Shown here piece by piece: positions 10,018-22,130 of a DNA stretch of 64,000 nucleotides. The notes under the pieces were generated by a model. That model searched no databases, was not told where the DNA came from, and worked only from the letters and a program-made list of their open reading frames with translations. Both the position numbers and the translations under genes were made by a program. The stretch's first letter is position 1, and every line of letters starts with the position of its first letter. Source of the DNA: Ariolimax columbianus (lineage: Eukaryota; Mollusca; Gastropoda; Stylommatophora; Arionidae); the NCBI GenBank assembly GCA_036924085.1, contig JAVGWX010000018.1, positions 25,394,063-25,458,062 on the forward strand. Direction: 5' to 3'.

Positions 10018-10720
10018 TCACCATATGGTTTGTCAGCCCTCAGACTGGTTGTCTCAGTATGTTTCTCAATTTGGCCCTATTCTCTCGTTGATCAGTCCTG
10101 AGACTGGTTGTAAAGTTGCAATAGCGTGTCTCCCTATTTGACCCTATTCTCTGGTTGATCCGTCCTGAGACTTGTTGTAAAGTTGTCTAAGCATGTCTCT
10201 CCATTTGACCCCATCCTCTGGTTGGTCAGTCCTAAGACTGGTTGTAAGGTCGCCCGAGTCTTGCCCTCCAGTATCTTTTGTAGAAAACTTCCATGTCTCA
10301 TATTGTGGTCCAGCCAAATTAATTTTCGTTTTTGTATCATTTTCAATATTTGTTTTTGTGCGCCTACCTTACTGAGTACATTGTTATCAGATCTTCCTTA
10401 TGTGCCACTCACTTGTTTTATTTAACGATAGCCCCCCATTTCAAACGCCTACAAGCTTTTCTTCTTTCTTTGCCAGATTCAACATTTCAGCCCCATGCAA
10501 AGTAATTATGAGTAGTAATTATAATTTTTTAATTTTTATCCTGATATTCTTGGTGCTAGCAGTTTTCTTTTTTTCTCTGAAGGCCTTTTAAGCAATGCAA
10601 CTCTTGGCCTAATTTCTATCTCTTGGCGTACATCTTCATTTATGGTTTGCTCTAAATATGACACCTTCTGTACTTGTTCGATTATTTATCCATTGATGAT
10701 TGTATTAATGTCGTATGTTG
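10018..10720 (-). mobile_element. RTE-like LINE, 3' part
   Basis: Minus strand encodes degraded IIEQVQKVSYLEQTINED and later LIWLDHNMRHGSFLQKILEG, matching the better copy at 58480-59300 on the + strand. The 3' end (10027-10290) consists of four tandem units. Confidence 0.7.
10027..10290 (-). repeat. 64-67-bp tandem repeat at RTE 3' end, 4 copies
   Basis: Units contain cctgagactggttgtaaag. The repeated segment is the end of the RTE reading frame (DQPENRVK in translation). The same unit is duplicated twice at 59162-59286. Confidence 0.85.
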
Positions 10721-10898
10721 CTTCTCTGTTAACACAAACAAATTAACTTATTTATTCAAAAGAAAGCAAAGAAGAAAAGTAAGTGGAAATAATAATTGTT
10801 ATTGACTTGATTAAACCATCGATGTTTTTAAACTTAATATATGTTGCTTCTGATTAATATTTTCCGTTATGCAACCCAACGATTAATCTAGTATTCAG

Positions 10899-11052
10899 AA
10901 GACTGCAGTACAAACCATTTTGGGGCGGCACCTTTTGGCAACCCAGTGACAACTGTCATCCCTGGTCTTGGCAGCATTCACACATTTTATGATCCCGTGG
11001 ACAACTTTGCCAGAATTGTTGCAGAACCGTGCGGTCTTGAGGTTGGAATACG
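10899..11052 (+). CDS. gene A exon (n)
   Basis: Acceptor tagtattcag before 10899 (ctgcag before 10909 is an alternative) and donor ATACG/gtgcgc after 11052. The frame encodes about 50 residues beginning DCSTNHFGAAPFGNP and ending CGLEVGIR, with codon use and composition unlike the surrounding debris. It ends in phase 2; joining to 16233 restores an Arg codon and keeps the frame. The domain is unknown to me. This is the first of four exons whose phases chain correctly. Confidence 0.6.
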
Positions 11053-11149
11053 GTGCGCCTCTCTGTTGTTGTATTGATTAGCTTCATGAGGGATTCGTTT
11101 TTGGGAGTCTAAATATTAATGTACTATCACTACTTTTGTTCATTGCATA

Positions 11150-12000
11150 CATGAATCGAATAACTACTGGAAACTACCATAATGAACCTGCTCCTTTTTG
11201 CAGATGATCAGAGTCTCTTTCATTTCGATGAACATAACTTTCAAGAACATCTGAATTCCCTTGACAATGCCTCCGATAGGTATAATATGAAGATTAGTAC
11301 AGCAAAGACTGAGACAATGAAAATTGGCAGAATAGAGAAAACACTAAATATTCAGGTGAAACACACATAACTTAAAGAGGTCAGAGAATGCAAATACTGG
11401 GGCACCATATTCACAACCGATGGGCGGTTAAATAGAGAGGTGGAATCAAGAACACAGAAAGCTAATGCGGTTTTCTATCAGCTCTCACCATTACTGAAAC
11501 ACAAATACGTTCAAAGGAAATCAAAGAAACAGCTGATAAATAGTATTCTTAAACGAGTTCTTTGATACCAGTGTCAGACATGAACTCTCACAAAGACAAA
11601 ATAAAGAAAAATCATGGTATGCGAAATGAGGGTTTTTGGGAAAGGCTGTCGGGGTCACAAGGCTAGACAGAGTACGAAACAAAGATAGCAGACAGAAAGT
11701 GGGTGCAACACACTGCATGGATTACATAGAAAGGCAGAGAATAAAATTATTCGGACACATGACAAGAATGCAACCAAAGTTTCGAGCTGCACGTATCTAA
11801 AATACCAGAGATTAGGGTTGCAGAGCAAGGGGTAGACTAAGAAAAATATGAATAGACGGTGTCAGTGTGACACTGAAGAAACACGGAATGGCACAACAAA
11901 TCTAACACTCAAAAGAAAACAACACTTCTACATGGCGCCTAACGACACAGGTGGATATAAGACGACAACGATGATGATGATGAGGATGAGACATTAATGT
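11150..12000 (+). mobile_element. RTE-like LINE 3' portion with (ATG)n tail
   Basis: Translation LLLFADDQSLF, an MKISTAKTETMKIG helix, then VRECKYWGTIFTTDGRLNRE are RT motifs of the RTE/CR1 side. The frame breaks repeatedly downstream. Ends in (gat)n around 11970-11990. Confidence 0.75.
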
Positions 12001-12340
12001 TGGTCGGTCGAGGCTTCCCTTCACAAACCGGGCAGAAACCAGAAATCATCTGGCGCTTTCCGGATCACAGGGAGAGCGCATACACCCTATCGTGTTGCAA
12101 TGTCGAATGTGCAGAGATAACAATTATGAGACGCCCTGGTAGGCCCCACCAAATCCACCCCCAATATGCGGGGTCCAGATTGAGTACTGCATCCGCTAAT
12201 TTCTCCTTTAGCTCATCTTTGCAATGGGGCGTGAGACACACTAGCGATGAGACATGCCATTCTTTGTAAGAGTGATGTGCCTTGATCCAGTCATTTAGCA
12301 ATTATTTACTGTCTCCGCAGGCGGACTGACAGTTTCTTGA
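12001..12340. other. unassigned; coding-like minus frame
   Basis: A 78-codon minus-strand frame (12301-12065) is rich in Trp and His, with the phrase LDPAYWGWIWWGLPGRL, and continues past a stop with GFCPVCEGKPRP. It has a protein-like composition, but I do not recognise the family. Confidence 0.3.
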
Positions 12341-12414
12341 AATGGATACACACTCTCTGTCTCTATCTCTATCTCTCTCTATTTATTTCCCTCTGTTCTG
12401 TCTCTGTCTCTTTG

Positions 12415-12468
<54 letters not shown>

Positions 12469-12702
12469 ACTTCTTGTATTTCTCTGTCTTTCTTAATCTT
12501 TCTCTGTCTGTTTCTCTCTGTCTATCTATGTTTGTATCTGTCAAACTGTTTTTCTGTCTTTCTCTGTCTCTTTCCTTGTTTCTCTCTCTGTCAATTTCTG
12601 TTTATTTAGGTTTTCTCTATAATTCCGTCTCTTTCTGTGTCCATCTCTGTTTCTATATGTCTCTCTATGTCAATACCTCTCTCTCTCTTTCTCTCTCTCT
12701 AA

Positions 12703-12780
<78 letters not shown>

Positions 12781-12800
12781 TTGTATATGTATAAAGGAAG
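12341..12800. repeat. (CT)n-rich tract followed by (AT)n
   Basis: About 360 bp of imperfect TCTC/TGTC repeats then about 85 bp of AT repeats. Ser/Leu-rich translations here are meaningless. Confidence 0.95.
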
Positions 12801-13330
12801 TAAGAAGACGATTGACTATGGCAATGTAGAAGGAAAAGAATATGCAGAACCTATGGCATAATACAAACAAAGAACTAAAACTAAAGATTCTAAGAACAAG
12901 CATTTTTCCTGTGGTAACCTATTGTTGTCAAACACGGACGGTTACAAAAGCACTAAGAGCGAAGATCCGTGATTTTGAGATACAGAACTACAGAAGACTT
13001 TGGAAAATCACTTGGACAAAGAAAGAAAGAAACAAATTCATCCGGCAAGACTTGAATGTGGAGGGGAATTGACTCATAAATGATGTAATGACCCGAAAAC
13101 TTAGGTATTTTGGACACGTCAAACGGCACACCGGACTGGAGAGAGTGGTTATCGAGGTCATGGTCACTGGGAAGAGAAGCAGGGGCTGACGTAGAAGACA
13201 ATGGACTCAGGACATCAAGGAGACGTTGGATATGACCTTGGAGCAGATCGAAAGACTAGCGGAAGAAAGAGTTTCCTACAAACAGGCTGTCATGACAGCG
13301 ACGTTCTGTAAAGAATACGCTACATGATAA
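12800..13330 (+). mobile_element. RTE-1 family LINE, 3' end
   Basis: Frames give LRTSIFPVVTYCCQTRTVTK, a YRRLWKITWTKKERN block, RKLRYFGHVKRHTGLERVV and a final ATFCKEYAT. Same family as the next copy. Truncated at its 5' side by the AT repeat. Confidence 0.8.
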
Positions 13331-14272
13331 TGTATCTGGGCAAACATCAGTTTGGTTCACAGCGCAAAAGGGAGTAAGACAGGGATGTATCCTCTCACAT
13401 TATCTATACAATATCTATGTGGAATGTATAATGAGAAATGTTAGAGAAGACGAGAACACTGACAGTTTTGATACATTTACTATTGGCGGGTACGAGATTC
13501 CAGAGTTATGATATGCAGACAACACAGTGATACTATCAAGAAGTGCGGAAGGGCTAGAGCAGCTAATTTCAGCCGTAAATGGACACAGTAAAGATCAAAC
13601 CCTGTTTATAAACATAAACAAAACAAAGATACTGACCACCGACAAAACACAGTCAACATAAGTTTACAGTAGATGGTGAGGGAATCGATCAGTTCACGCA
13701 TTTTGAATATCTGGACTCCAAAATTGACAAGAATGACGAGAGAAATCAGAAGAAAAATAGCCATGACGATGCAGATACTGAACAGCCTGAAGAAATTATG
13801 GCAGAGCACCAACAAAACAATAAAAGTAAAAGTCTTGAGAGCCTGTGTTTTTCCTGTGACGACTTATCGCTGCGAATCATGGCCGATTACCAAAACTTCA
13901 AGACAAAGAATCAAATCCTTCGAATCAAAATGTTACAGAAAGATCCTCAGAATACCCTGGACAGAGAAAAAGACAAATGTAGACATTCTGCAAGAGTTGA
14001 GCATAGATGAGAACTGGTTTATCAATTCTATTTTGGCTAGAAAATGTATATACTTTGGTCACATCAAGAGACACAACGGTCTTGAGAGAACGGTGATGGA
14101 AGGTATGGTGCGAGGCAAAAGAGGAAGGGGTAAACCAAGAAGACGATGGCACCAAAATATCCAGGAATGCCTGAGTATGACTGTGGCGGAGGCTGGAGTT
14201 TCGGCAAGAGAAAGAGTTTCTTTCAGACAGACTGTGATGGGAGCGACGTTCTATAAAGCACATGTTACGTGA

Positions 14273-14275
<3 letters not shown>
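13331..14275 (+). mobile_element. RTE-1 family LINE, RT palm to 3' end
   Basis: Starts inside the RT (KGVRQGCILSHYLYNIYVE, then YADNTVILSRSAEG) and runs, with a frameshift near 13660, into a 199-codon open frame (13673-14272). That frame carries the connection domain, the YFGHIKRHNGLERTVMEGMV block and a KRGRGKPRRRWHQ block. Tail is tgatgat then a long AT run. Head-to-tail with the preceding copy. Confidence 0.85.
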
Positions 14276-14355
<80 letters not shown>

Positions 14356-14358
14356 TCT
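14275..14358. repeat. (AT)n tail/microsatellite
   Basis: Alternating AT following the 3' end of the RTE-1 copy, probably grown from its tail. Confidence 0.95.
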
Positions 14359-14579
14359 CTATCTCGCCCTAATGATTTTGTGATAGTTTTTAATAAATAC
14401 TTATTTGACATACCGGGCAATGTGCAGAATTGTGTTCATGGTATGATCACGTATGCCAGTCGACCCAGCAGTATACCTAACGAAATAATGGGAAAATGTC
14501 GGAGCCACGGATTTAGTGCTCTGATAGCAATGAAAGGGACCACAAATATGAGCTATTTCACATTTCATTTGTTCCTTAT

Positions 14580-14830
14580 ACCTTCTGAAAAAAGATAGTT
14601 ACAATGATTTAACTAGAGAACAGCAAATCATTATCTTCAGACTGAAAACTGGGCATAACAGATTCAAGGGTCATCTTTACAACAAGATGAGGATTTAGAC
14701 AGATAACAGGTGAGGAACACATTATACCCGTGAAACACTTCTTACAAAGCTGCATGCTGACGCAGGGACAGAGAGAGAGAACAATACTGCACTCGCGGAT
14801 AGATATGAGACAAAAAAGATGGATGGGGAT
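14580..14830 (+). mobile_element. RNase H-type LINE, C-terminal fragment
   Basis: Translation REQQIIIFRLKTGHNRFKGH with a YNKMRI continuation matches the post-RNase H region of the full element at 23709-27617 (EQVVVFRLRTGHNRLRYHLF). Frameshifted. Confidence 0.65.
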
Positions 14831-15715
14831 ACATTTATTCATAGGCGGCTCAGTCTTTGCAGACCATGCGCGTGGCACCCTGTGAGTAGCCTCTCAGAGC
14901 GCACGCCTGGAGCTGAATATGGAGACCCTGGGATGCCCAAACTGCAGGATCCGCCTCTCGGCCTCGCTGGTGTAATCCAACGGAATGCAAAGCATGACAA
15001 TTTGGCACCAGCTCAGCTGCAGGAGCTACAGGAATGAGCTCACAATTTTGAAACCATCCGCTTTAAGTGCTACTACTCCGGATCTGCTGTCTGGGTTTAC
15101 TCACGTAGCCCTACCCTCTCCCTAGGTTTCCACAAGGCAGTGGAGTCGTTGCCCGCAGATGCTAGTTACTCGAGACATCCGATAATACTCTCATCGTCCT
15201 AAGACTAGCCAGCACTCTCTGGGACGTAGGGGTTTAAAATCAGAGGGGACGTAGGGGTTTAAAATCAGAGTTCCTCCTCTCCTAAGAGAACTGCCTGAAC
15301 AGGCTAACCAGCTTCGTCTACCCGGGTTTGAGTCAGAGTTAACCTTCTTTTAGATTGACTGCCAACCAAGACTAATGAGTCCAATCTGCCCGCATAGTTT
15401 TACCGCCACGTACTCGCTCGTGCCCCACAGCAGACTCTGTAAGAAACAGGAGGCCCCTCACAAAGTGCTGCTGGGGACACAATCATGTAGGAGAAGCCAT
15501 TGGCATGGAAACTCCTGAACTGCAACCCGACCAGTGAGTCCAGCGGCGTTCTCTACACATGGAAATGAGAGGCTATATCAGACGCTTCACTTTCCTTTAA
15601 CCAGCGGGACATCCAGTCCAGACCTCGCCCTTTGTAAGAGAAACTGGGCCATTGATCTGAGGATGAACTAAGAAAGAGAAGAACAAGAAGAAAAAGAAGA
15701 AAAAAGAAGAAGAAT
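14831..15715 (+). mobile_element. probable non-autonomous element with (GAA)n tail
   Basis: Non-coding. It contains a 24-bp direct duplication (gggacgtaggggtttaaaat, 15218-15266) and ends cattgatctgaggatgaact then an (AAG/GAA)-rich tail. The same terminal phrase ends the LINE fragment at 28490-29125, so it shares a 3' end with an RNase H-type LINE. Confidence 0.45.
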
Positions 15716-15919
15716 CATAAATGTATGGGCACACGAAGGATTTGCTACCCGTTTGCCAAAGTATTTTAGTCCCCTCTTAGGGCATGCCTGGCAGGTTACA
15801 GTGTTACTAGTTTCTGCTCCACATTCGGATAACCTGGTGATACAGATTTGTATTTTTATTAATGGTTTTTTGGTAAAACTGCCGTATTGGATGAAGTGTT
15901 AGAGATTTCATTGTTCTAG

Positions 15920-16060
15920 ATTACAGCTTGTGAGAGATGGTTGGCAGTTCCCTTCCTCGCTGCTTTTTTTTCCTTATGTAGATCAGGTACCTATTTACAA
16001 ATGAACTGCCTATGCAGCTGGGTCTACTGAAGCGTGTCGGTAGATGAAGTTTAACCTCGT
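15920..16060 (-). mobile_element. SINE family C fragment
   Basis: Family words ttccttcctcgctgctttt and ggtacctatttaca in the order seen at 4605-4795. Confidence 0.5.
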
Positions 16061-16232
16061 ATATGTAATATTTAATACGGCTAGTTTTTCATACACGGTG
16101 TTCATTCACTAATGTATCCACCCAAATATGTCCGTGAGGCTATAGTTAAATGTTTACCTATCACACGGTGCAAAGTTTGCAAAGAGGACACGCCATATTA
16201 GTGGAGTTATACGTTTTGCTTCTTACCATCAG

Positions 16233-16303
16233 AGGTGTTGAACAAGTTGCGGATTCCCTGCTGCTTCCTGCTGGAATGTACATTAAAGTTCTTGAAGCGT
16301 GCG
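16233..16303 (+). CDS. gene A exon (n+1)
   Basis: A textbook small exon of 71 bp: acceptor ttttgcttcttaccatcag and donor GCG/gtacgt. Entering in phase 2 from 11052 it encodes GVEQVADSLLLPAGMYIKVL followed by EAC, and leaves in phase 1. The donor runs straight into the start of a CA/AT microsatellite. No family recognised. Confidence 0.65.
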
Positions 16304-16319
16304 GTACGTTTTTGGTTGT

Positions 16320-16768
16320 TAAAACACACATACACACACACTCACACACACACGCACGCACCCCCGCACGCATGCACGCACGCACGCCCACACACACACA
16401 CATACACAAACCAACATACATGCATACATACATACATACATACATATATACAAACGTACGTACGTTCATACAACCATACAAACATACATACACACATACA
16501 TACGTAGATGCGTAAATACTTTTATGTACATATGCACCCACATGCATGCACGCACGCACGCAAACATACATACACGCATAAAGGTACATATATACATGCA
16601 TACATGCATATATAAATACATATTACTTATATACACACATACATAAACATATATACATGCACACCTTTACACCTTTACACGTATACATGCATACATACAT
16701 ACATATATACATAGATACATACATACATACACTCATACATATATACATACATATACACATACATAACC

Positions 16769-16831
<63 letters not shown>

Positions 16832-16875
16832 TGTATCCATATACACGTATTCACGCACATTCACATACACACATA

Positions 16876-16933
<58 letters not shown>

Positions 16934-17035
16934 CACACACGTACGTGCACTCACACACCCATACATGTACATACACACACGCACACATATATAGACCTAT
17001 ACACATGTACACACATGTCAAACAAAGTGTGTGTG

Positions 17036-17105
<70 letters not shown>

Positions 17106-17110
17106 GTGAC
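16320..17110. repeat. compound (CA)n/(CATA)n/(AT)n microsatellite
   Basis: About 800 bp of ACAC, ACGC, ACAT and three long AT runs immediately after the donor of the small exon. His/Thr/Tyr/Ile-rich translations are artefacts. Confidence 0.95.
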
Positions 17111-17955
17111 TAATTAACCGAATTCCATTTGCAGGGTTCGAATCCAGAGTTCTAAAAAGTTCACCTTCCTATCAGGTGTTTGGTCTTACCTTTTCAATAT
17201 TTAAATTGTATATGTTTTTGCGACTATTATCACAATATTTTTGTGACCAAGTAAAACCAAGATAATGAGCACGGACAAGACAAAAACCAAACCTAAATTT
17301 ATTCAAGAACAACAGGAGATTGCAAACAAAATAGGTTTGTTTTGTTGCTCATCCATCACAGTACTACTCTCTCTGTTGATCCATTTGGAATAAGTTCGTC
17401 CGGTTGATGAGCTGGAGAACGTAAGAGGAGCGTCCAAGTAGATTGTAATTGACAATCGAGTGTTTCCTGAAAATGACTTTTCAATCCACCAAAATCCTTT
17501 CACCACAGAAGCACGAACGATAATAAAACAGCCCGCACGCTGATTTCAATTAAAATCGAAGAACTCTTAGCACTAGACCCAAATCTGCCCAAAGCTTCTG
17601 GAAACAGTAACAATTGATGACATGTTGAAGAGAAACGTCAAGACAATCTACATGGTTGAACATTGGAAATATGAAAGTCTTTTGTAGTGCCCAGGACAGG
17701 GGAAATAAATAAGTAAATTAATAAGTTAGTAATTAGGTCAGTAAGTAAGTAATTAAGTAATTATGCCAGTAAGTAAGTAAGTCGGTGGGGGGCTCGTAGG
17801 TAACTGAGGAGCCCCGTGAGGATCTGAAAAAATAACTGCGGTAAGTGTGGGAATGAAATATTTGTCTCATGCAATGGTTTCATTTCCCTGGCTTTTCTAG
17901 CCCACCCTCCACTGTTTAACTACTACTTGTATTGATGCCTCGCATGACGCTGCAG
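17111..17955. other. intronic sequence of gene A, mostly unique
   Basis: Nothing coding seen. Holds an (AAGT)n-like patch (17695-17790). The final 50 bp lead into the acceptor of the next exon. Confidence 0.4.
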
Positions 17956-18068
17956 CAACACAAAAAGATGTCCGCCAAGCGGTTCAGACTTGCACAGCAA
18001 CTTCCAAAGTGTCGAAGGCTTTTTTATTGAAGATTAAGGGTGTCTTTGAAGCGTTTCTTTTGAACACG
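17956..18068 (+). CDS. gene A exon (n+2)
   Basis: Acceptor acgctgcag before 17956 and donor AACACG/gtgaga after 18068. Entering in phase 1 from 16303 it completes an Ala codon, then encodes TQKDVRQAVQTCTATSKVSK and continues AFLLKIKGVFEAFLLNT. It leaves in phase 0, which fits the exon at 32275. The pyrimidine tract is weak, so the acceptor could lie further upstream, but this is the position that satisfies the phase on both sides. Confidence 0.55.
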
Positions 18069-18239
18069 GTGAGAGCCCTTTCTCTTCTGCAATTCACAAT
18101 AAAGAACATTTTTGTAGCCGATGGTCTTGCATCTGGACTACATGATCTGCTCAGAAAATATGTGACTACATCCGAACAGCATTGATGCTAAAGATACAAC
18201 ATCAAGTGGTCTGCTGGGGTCGTTGTGTATAACAAGGAC

Positions 18240-18595
18240 AAGAATAGCACCACTGTCTCACAGACAGCATGTCGTAAGAGGCGACTAATTGTGTGACATG
18301 GCATACCACCGGCATGGTGGTTTGTTTAGAGCAGCTTAGATGGCGTCTAACAGGCTGCATGTCTTCTTTGCTCTAGTGTTTAAGTCTATTAAGATGGACT
18401 CGTACATCGGTTAACCACACTCCTTTAGCACTTGTTCCAACGCAGCGGAGTATTAAACTGCTAAAGCCTGGTCCACTCAGAAAGAAACCCTTCTCCCGGT
18501 TACATCCAGCTCATACCAGAGCTGGGACATGCGCAATGGCATATGTCCCTGTAGAAGTACAGGACGACTAAGACTAAGACTAACCTCTGACAAGA
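18240..18595 (+). mobile_element. SINE-like repeat, family H
   Basis: Starts tgtctcacagacagcatgtc, contains gtaagaggcgactaa, and ends in a (gacta)n-type tail. A fragment recurs at 3355-3430. Confidence 0.5.
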
Positions 18596-19144
18596 ATGTC
18601 GGTAACCGGATTTCTGTCTTGTGGCGCAACAGTAATTTAGAAGTATAAATTACATTAAATTTAATCTAACAGAGCCCTCTTACTTATCCAATGACAACGC
18701 CATCTTCTCACCACCACCTGGCCATGGAGTATCGTTGGCAGAACAAACCAGGATCATATCGGAGACGATCAATTTGCCCGTGACCTCGTTCTTTGTAACT
18801 GTGTACAAGGCGCTTACAGGACAGCACATGCAGGATTAGTGAGTGTACATTATGTATCGGCACGGCCGTGGATTAAAAAAACTGATGGCGTAGTCGTGTG
18901 TGTGTGTGTGGGGAGAGGGTGGGAGGTGAGGGTGGGGAGATAGGACGGGTGGTGGGGGGCGGAATGGAGATGGGTTAGAGCAGGGTTAGTCAACCTTTTT
19001 ATACCTGGTGCTCACTTATATAACTTTCGTGAGGGTAAATTTTCCTTACCAACCACAAAATGAACATTTTTTTAAAAATTAACCGAACGTCCACTGAGTC
19101 TGTGTATTTTTGATGTTTTTAATCATCATCTAGCATGCCATTTG
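18596..19144. other. intronic sequence of gene A
   Basis: No gene seen. A short GT/GGGT-rich patch lies at 18896-18960. Confidence 0.4.
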
Positions 19145-19500
19145 CAGAATGTCGCTCCTAATACAGCCTATCTGAAAGAAACTCGATCTCTTGGCAAATC
19201 TACAGCCTGCTCCAGTCATGCCCAAGCATTCTTTGACATCTTGGTGCCATCGCCTTCTTGGTCTGCCTGTGCCTTCTCTTTGCACAGGACCATACCTTCC
19301 TATACCGTTCTCTCAAGACCATTGTGTCTGTTGATGTGGTCAAAGTATTTCAATTTTCTTTTCATGATGAAATTAATGAACGAGTTCCCGTCTATGCCCA
19401 ACTCTTATCAAATGTCTGCATACTTCTTTTGTTTCGGTCCATGGAATTCTGAGGGCCTTTCTATAACATTTCGGCCCAATGAACTCGAGGCTTAGGTAAC
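19145..19500 (-). mobile_element. RTE-1 family LINE 3' end
   Basis: Minus-strand homologue of 13925-14263 (same peptide order: bait for KYFDHINRHNGLERTV and the SILARK-like block), strongly decayed. Confidence 0.65.
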
Positions 19501-19749
19501 TGTTCATTTTCACAGTCGTACCCTACCACAGGAAAAACACAGGTTTTTAAAATTAGCCCTGTTCAGGGCTTATTAGTCTGAGATTGAGAATGGACGCATA
19601 AGATGGAGAAGAAACTGGCAGATATACCAGCGGTATTCCCCCTAAATTAAAAGGTCAAGGTAAAAGGAAGTTCAATGGAAGACACTGTTCTGGCAAGGAT
19701 GAAGTGTTAGATACGTCATTGTACAAGGCTACGGCCCTATTGTGAAGTG

Positions 19750-19835
19750 TAGTGGCCAGTTCCTTTCCTATCTACCTTCCCTCGCTAAAAGTCAGCTAGG
19801 CACCTATTTACATTTGGGTCGACTGGAGCTTTAGC
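19750..19835 (-). mobile_element. SINE family C fragment
   Basis: cagttcctttcctatctacc and ggcacctatttacatttggg in family order. Confidence 0.45.
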
Positions 19836-19849
19836 AAACGGGAATAAAA

Positions 19850-20075
19850 CTCAGTATTGCATACTATGTAGATCAACGTGATTCCCGTAGTAGTAAGCGT
19901 CACGCAGATGAAGCCAAGCATAGCACAACTCTCTGGCAGACTACAGTCCACCTTCATCAGGACACTCGGGATGTGAGGAAAGCTGATACAGACCGCCACT
20001 TGACGATCTTTTCAGAACGCACAAACATACTCATTTATGGACAATAAACAACAACAATAGCAACAAAAACGACTG
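19850..20075 (+). mobile_element. AAC-tailed repeat, family F
   Basis: Carries the family phrases cagatgaagccaagcatagc and catcaggacactcgggatg, and a terminal (aac)n tail (about 20047-20075). Copies occur on both strands in this window. Confidence 0.6.
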
Positions 20076-20154
20076 TCTATTATTTAATTGCATGCATGAC
20101 GTTCCTGCTTTTGATCTGACGCACCATTTCTCACTCTGTCTCTTCTGGTGACTC

Positions 20155-20280
20155 TTGATAAAGCTTGTTATTATATAGCGACTCTAGTTAAATAACTTGT
20201 TATATATAGTGACTCTTGTTAAATAGCCAGTTATTATATAGTGACTCTTGTTAAATAGTCAGTTATTATATGGTAGACTC
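20155..20280 (+). repeat. minisatellite, left half
   Basis: About 33-bp units (gtgactcttgttaaatagcc agttattatata) repeated nearly four times. The array stops abruptly at 20280 and resumes at 27645, so it was one array split by the 7.36-kb insertion. Confidence 0.9.
20268..20280. repeat. left 13-bp target-site duplication
   Basis: atatggtagactc, identical to 27645-27657. Other units of the array read tagtgactc or tagtagactc at this place, so a perfect match is more than unit similarity. Confidence 0.75.
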
Positions 20281-20915
20281 ATCTGGGGTAGTTGTCTCGC
20301 TGCGGCGACTCAATTTCAACCAGTGTTCGTAAAGCGATCTCAGTCCCGCCAGGCGGAGCGATAGCGCGGGCTTGCGGAAAACGCTCGCCTGCCTTTCCCC
20401 GTAGTGCGAATTGGGTGCGGTTTGTGGTAGTGGCTCCTCCACCGAGGTGCGCTAGTCTGGTCCGTATCAGGAAACGTGGTCCGTCCGTGGTGATTTATCT
20501 AAGGCTTATAGCAGAGCTCGACAGTACGTCTCGCTGGTGGTCCGACTCTCGCAAAGAGCTTGTGACCGGCAAATGGAAAGCAGGAATCGTTGCCTCGAGG
20601 CCCTGCGTTCTCCCTACGGAGAAGAAGGGCCGGCAGGCCAAATTGTGTCTCTAGTGCCAGTGAAATTCGTCGCCGAGGTCGTTGGGATCCGTTCTGCACA
20701 GAGCGCTGCCATCCCTCCTCGAGCGAGCCCGGTCGGTCGGTCGTCTGGTGCGTGTGGGAGGCCCCTGTCAGGCGGTCCTAGGTCGACGGAGTGAGGGACG
20801 GGTGGAACAACCGTCCGTCCGTCCCGTCAGTCGGTCCCTGCGGCCGTCCCAGTGAGGCTTTTTACACACCCTTCCTCCGCCGACCGGTGTGCGCAGTACG
20901 TACGTCGCCGACAGA
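20281..20915 (+). other. 5'ETS-like GC-rich leader
   Basis: About 635 bp of GC-rich sequence, unlike the surrounding AT-rich intron, directly abutting base 1 of 18S. By position it should be the external transcribed spacer of pre-rRNA. That its first base coincides with the element boundary suggests the template RNA began at the Pol I start site. Identification rests on position and composition; ETS sequences are not conserved enough for me to recognise. A 120-codon frame within it is a GC artefact. Confidence 0.6.
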
Positions 20916-22081
20916 TATCTGGTTGATCCTGCCAGTAGTCATATGCTTGTCTCAAAGATTAAGCCATGCATGTCTAAGTTCACACTGTCTCACGGTGAAA
21001 CCGCGAATGGCTCATTAAATCAGTCGAGGTTCCTTAGATGACACGATCCTACTTGGATAACTGTGGCAATTCTAGAGCTAATACATGCTTACCAAGCTCC
21101 GACCCTCGCGGAAAGAGCGCTTTTATTAGTTCAAAACCAATCGTCGTTTCCCCTCGCGGGGTTGCGGCGTCCCCACTGGTGACTCTGGATAACTTTGTGC
21201 TGATCGCATGGCCTCATGTGCCGGCGACGCATCTTTCAAATGTCTGCCCTATCAAATGTCGATGGTACGTGACATGCCTACCATGTTTGTAACGGGTAAC
21301 GGGGAATCAGGGTTCGATTCCGGAGAGGGAGCATGAGAAACGGCTACCACATCCAAGGAAGGCAGCAGGCGCGCAACTTACCCACTCCCGGCACGGGGAG
21401 GTAGTGACGAAAAATAACAATACGGGACTCTTTCGAGGCCCCGTAATTGGAATGAGTACACTTTAAACCCTTTAACGAGGATCTATTGGAGGGCAAGTCT
21501 GGTGCCAGCAGCCGCGGTAATTCCAGCTCCAATAGCGTATATTAAAGTTGTTGCAGTTAAAAAGCTCGTAGTTGGATCTCAGGCGCAGGCGGGCGGTCCG
21601 GCTCGCGCCGGTTCACTGCCCGTTGTCTCCTGCCCTACCGTCTGCCGGCTCTCTCCCACGGGTGCTCTTCGCTGAGCGTCCTGGGTGGCCGGCGCGTTTA
21701 CTTTGAAAAATTAGAGTGTTCAAAGCACGCCTCGGCTGCCTGAATAATGGTGCATGGAATAATGGAATAGGACCTCGGTTCTATTTTGTTGGTTTTCGGA
21801 ACTGGAGGTAATGATTAACAGGGACAAACGGGGGCATTCGTATTGCGGCGTTAGAGGTGAAATTCTTGGATCGCCGCAAGACGAGCTACTGCGAAAGCAT
21901 TTGTCAAGAATGTTTTCATTAATCAAGAACGAAAGTCAGAGGCGCGAAGACGATCAGATACCGTCGTAGTTCTGACCATAAACGATGCCGACTAGCGATC
22001 CGCAGGAGTTGCTTCGATGACTCTGCGGGCAGCTTCCGGGAAACCAAAGTGTTTGGGTTCCGGGGGAAGTATGGTTGCAAA

Positions 22082-22130
<49 letters not shown>

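Noticed and set aside
12337..12794. Ser/Leu-rich ORFs of 90-150 codons
   Set aside because: Translation of C/T and A/T dinucleotide repeats.
16150..17106. His/Thr/Tyr-rich ORFs
   Set aside because: CA/CATA/AT microsatellite; only the 71-bp exon at 16233-16303 within this stretch looks genuine.
20292..20654. 120-codon ORF in the GC-rich leader
   Set aside because: High GC reduces stops; no domain, no conservation evidence, and the position fits the 5' external transcribed spacer.
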